Shown here piece after piece: positions 61,844-64,000 of a DNA stretch of 64,000 bases. This DNA comes from Dyadobacter frigoris. GTDB lineage: Bacteria > Bacteroidota > Bacteroidia > Cytophagales > Spirosomataceae. The stretch covers positions 62,001 through 126,000 of the forward strand of contig NZ_SZVO01000010.1 in assembly GCF_005280585.1 (NCBI RefSeq), in the 5' to 3' direction. The notes beneath the pieces were generated by a model. It had not been told where the DNA came from. It made no database searches and saw only the letters and a list, made by a program, of their open reading frames with translations. Every line of letters starts with the position of its first letter. The stretch's first letter is position 1. Both the position numbers and the translations under genes were made by a program.

Positions 61844-62611
61844 ATGGAAAATAAATATTTTTTTAAACAGGTCACCCTACTTATTACTCATTATAACAGA
61901 AGCCAATCATTAGGGCAACTTTTGGAATCATTTAAAGATCTGGATTGCAATTTTGAAGAAATAGTTGTTTCTGACGACGGAAGTAAGCAAGAGCATCTTG
62001 AGAACTTAAAATCGTTACAGCAAAATTATAATTTTCGTCTTGTCACAACCGCCAAAAACAAAGGGCTTGGTAATAATATAAACAAAGGGCAAGATGCGGT
62101 AAAAACAGCATTGACACTTTATGTTCAGGAAGATTTTACCCCAACTTCTATTTTCCCAAAAAGCTTTCAGAATTCACTGGAACTTATCAATTCACACCCT
62201 GATATAGATGTAATACGTTTTTACGCCTATTTTGAGTATCCTTTCTTAAAATACCTGGAGCACGGATTTTACGAAATGACATTTAAAGTTTGGAAACCTG
62301 GATATAAAAAATTCTATGTTTACAGTGACCATCCACATTTGAGGAGAAGTAATTTCTTTAAGAAGTTCGGGAGATATATTGAAGGCGAGAAGGGAGATGT
62401 TACTGAATACAGCATGATGATGTCTTTCCTTAAAAAAGGCGGCAAAGCTCTTTTTTATAAGGACTTCACCGGTTTATTTGTTCAAAAAAATTCAGAAGAA
62501 GAGCCTAGTACAATGAAACGGAATATGTGGCGTGAAAGTAACAACTTTTTTCTTTCGCAATTGAGGCATTTATACCGGCATTTAAAGTTCAATTTAGACT
62601 ATCTAAAATAG
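61844..62611 (+). CDS. GT2-like glycosyltransferase, tandem copy 2
   Basis: A 255-residue paralogue of the preceding protein, alignable from end to end. Shared elements are LLITHYNRSQSL, VVSDDGSKQEHL, NKGLGNNINKGQD, YVQEDF (QED at the DxD position), YSDHPHLRRSNF, KFGRYIEG, VTEYSMMMSFLK and the C-terminal QKNSEEEPST. The most conserved parts are the donor-binding half and the YSDHPHLRRSNF block. Start ATG 61844, 16 nt after copy 1. Two related enzymes side by side suggest that consecutive similar sugars are added (inference). Confidence 0.87.
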   Translation: MENKYFFKQVTLLITHYNRSQSLGQLLESFKDLDCNFEEIVVSDDGSKQEHLENLKSLQQNYNFRLVTTAKNKGLGNNINKGQDAVKTALTLYVQEDFTPTSIFPKSFQNSLELINSHPDIDVIRFYAYFEYPFLKYLEHGFYEMTFKVWKPGYKKFYVYSDHPHLRRSNFFKKFGRYIEGEKGDVTEYSMMMSFLKKGGKALFYKDFTGLFVQKNSEEEPSTMKRNMWRESNNFFLSQLRHLYRHLKFNLDYLK

Positions 62612-62660
62612 CAATTGACTGTAATTAAACCTCGTTCAACTATAAATATGGGCTTGGTAT

Positions 62661-63845
62661 TCAGGAATGATTCTCAACTGCATTAATAGCATTATAAATT
62701 TCTTTAACACTGTTTTCCCAAGTGTGTGATGAAGCAAATCTCCGTCGGGCATTAACTTTTTCCGAGGAGTTTTCATTCAGAGCTAGTTCTATAAGTCTAA
62801 TATAATCTGATTGCGTTTCTCCAAGATAAACGTAATCAGCAAACACACCCATAGCATCTGTTTTTGTTGCCACTACGGGTTTCCCAACTGCAAGGTATTC
62901 GTCAATTTTCCTGGGATAGTTGCCTATAGTTACCTCATTAAGCAGTTGCGGATTCAAACAAACATCAAAGGATTTAATATAAGCCGGCAACTCCGAGGTA
63001 TCCTTAGATCCCAAAAAAATCACATTCAATAATTGGTGTAAACTACTTTTTTTAAATTCATCATCTTCCGGCCCCACAAGCACTATGCTCCAATGGGGTC
63101 TGGATGTTGCAATAAAATGAAGAAGATTCATGTCAAGCCTCAGGTTTTGCAAGGCACCCACATACCCAATTCTTGGACCGTTGATCGAACGGATATCCTC
63201 TGGCTCTTCGTCAGAGGCATTCATAAAAATTTCCAGATCGCAGCCTTGCCCAATGTAAAAAGATTTGCTATTATATTTTTTACAATAATCTGCCAAGTAA
63301 GTTGAATTTGCTACACAAAAATCACTTTTGGCAATGAGTTTAGGTTCTAACTCAGCACCATGTTTTTTCCAATAATCAACTGCCAGCATAAAATCCCTCG
63401 AGTAATAAATAGAAAGTCTAGGCTTAAGATATTCTTTCATATAAAAACTCCGGAACATGTCATTATCATTGAAATGAATGTAATTCTTAAATCCCAATTC
63501 CACAGTTGCTTCAGCAATCGAAGTGGCGAATACCCGGTTATTCCACTTATTAAATATATTAAAAACCCAATCGAAAGAAAGCCAGTTGATCGATTCTATA
63601 ATACTGTCAGGATAGAGCACCCAAAGGTTTTCTTGTATTTTTTCCAACCCCGGCCGTCTCTTTTTAATCACATCCAGCCGTTTGGTAACTTTTAGATCGT
63701 TACGATTAGACATCAGGCTGATACGGTCCAGCGGCGAGTTCACATATAAAACCCTATTTTTCTTAGCGAACTCTAAGGCAATGTTTTTACAGTTACTCCC
63801 AATTTCTACGTCCCATGCCTGTTGCCCGGTGATTACGATATCCAT
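62661..63845 (-). CDS. GT4-like glycosyltransferase (GT-B fold)
   Basis: A 394-residue GT-B enzyme. The N-terminal half includes NRVLYVNSPLDRIS and YYSRDFM; the C-terminal half has GPRIGYVGALQNLRLDMNLL, WSIVLVGPEDDEFK, VIFLGSKDTSELPAYIKSFDVCLNP and the donor-binding KIDEYLAVGKPVVATKTDAM, in which the second E of the EX7E pair can be seen. Related proteins are often annotated as teichuronic acid or capsule glycosyltransferases. Start ATG 63845. It is transcribed toward the tandem GT2 genes. Confidence 0.88.
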   Translation of the reverse strand: MDIVITGQQAWDVEIGSNCKNIALEFAKKNRVLYVNSPLDRISLMSNRNDLKVTKRLDVIKKRRPGLEKIQENLWVLYPDSIIESINWLSFDWVFNIFNKWNNRVFATSIAEATVELGFKNYIHFNDNDMFRSFYMKEYLKPRLSIYYSRDFMLAVDYWKKHGAELEPKLIAKSDFCVANSTYLADYCKKYNSKSFYIGQGCDLEIFMNASDEEPEDIRSINGPRIGYVGALQNLRLDMNLLHFIATSRPHWSIVLVGPEDDEFKKSSLHQLLNVIFLGSKDTSELPAYIKSFDVCLNPQLLNEVTIGNYPRKIDEYLAVGKPVVATKTDAMGVFADYVYLGETQSDYIRLIELALNENSSEKVNARRRFASSHTWENSVKEIYNAINAVENHS

Positions 63846-63898
63846 TTTTTTTATTAAGTTGAGTAAGGTACTTTAAAAATTTAGAGGCTAATTTCTCG

Positions 63899-64000
63899 CT
63901 AGATTAAATCATGGACAGCATGGTCAAGATAATCAAGTATATCAGGCTGCTTGTCCATGTCAAATTTACGAGCAAAAAGGGCAGAAGAAGTCATCAGAGC
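63899..64000 (-). CDS. C-terminal end of a probable core-2/I-branching-type beta-1,6-GlcNAc transferase (cut by window edge)
   Basis: The minus strand is open from the right edge to a TAG at 63901-63899 and codes 33 residues, including ALMTSSALFARKFDMDK and ending LDHAVHDLI. The SxxLFARKFD element is a hallmark, as I recall, of the C-terminus of bacterial PF02485 glycosyltransferases. It is 53 nt upstream of the GT4-like gene in the same direction. The call rests on a short tail and should be treated as tentative. Confidence 0.55.
   Translation of the reverse strand, partial: ALMTSSALFARKFDMDKQPDILDYLDHAVHDLI

Overview
This 64 kb window looks like ordinary chromosome of a Bacteroidota bacterium of the Cytophagales, probably Dyadobacter or a close relative (the genus is inference). 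The signs are: gene families and neighbourhoods typical of that phylum (DUF3822 beside coaD, DUF1599 beside a BT_3928-like DoxX protein, DUF5683 beside parB, folP beside cdaA, tandem lepB genes beside dapB); several promoters of the Bacteroidota form TTG-N19/20-TAnnTTTG; weak or absent Shine-Dalgarno sequences; moderate to low GC; and many small outer-membrane or secreted proteins. I saw no tRNA, rRNA, CRISPR array, transposase or phage gene. Both edges cut a gene: coaD on the left and a probable core-2/I-branching-type glycosyltransferase on the right.

Layout. 1-4.8 kb: coaD (partial), DUF3822, a Nudix hydrolase with its own promoter, a CBS-pair protein, a RecD-like helicase and a Sua5-type threonylcarbamoyl-AMP synthase. 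5-7.5 kb: a two-gene periplasmic dehydrogenase (GMC flavoprotein with a possible Fe-S motif, plus a Gluconate_2-dh3 subunit). 7.5-20.8 kb: ABC-F protein, secreted beta-propeller, rpsT, folP-cdaA, DUF1599, DoxX-like protein, aroK, an OmpP1/FadL barrel, a Gly/Tyr/Ser-rich lipoprotein, proS and an FKBP isomerase. 20.8-32 kb: dprA and an AlbA_2 regulator, a GH13 enzyme, two lepB paralogues, dapB, DUF5683, parB-parA, a radical SAM/SPASM protein and an Lrp-type regulator divergent from ald. 32-47 kb: ald, a porin-like barrel, a DEAD-box helicase behind a leader of about 360 nt, DinB, two exported TIM-barrel isomerase-like proteins, a zinc phospholipase C-like protein, a Dabb protein, ung, apaG, a methyltransferase, a zinc metallopeptidase, a DUF2157-type membrane pair and a GH43 enzyme. 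47.6-50.2 kb: an mlaEFD lipid-transport operon, then an orphan Hpt protein.

50.9-64 kb is a cell-surface glycan locus: two GT2 enzymes, a Wzx-like flippase, a GT-C-type membrane glycosyltransferase, a DSD-type GT2, two tandem GT2 paralogues, a GT4-like enzyme and the partial branching enzyme. Embedded in it is the most interesting unit of the window, a very tightly packed operon (53175-56948): a two-helix membrane protein, a response regulator fused to a PP2C/SpoIIE phosphatase, a STAS protein, an RsbW-like kinase and an acyltransferase, with junctions of -4, +5, 0 and -4 nt. This is a complete RsbU/RsbV/RsbW-type partner-switching module translationally coupled to a glycan-modifying enzyme. 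No sigma factor lies nearby, so the output may be glycan assembly or modification itself (inference).

Most convergent gene pairs are separated by strong inverted repeats that look like two-way terminators. The most striking is a perfect 26-bp stem that includes the aroK stop codon.
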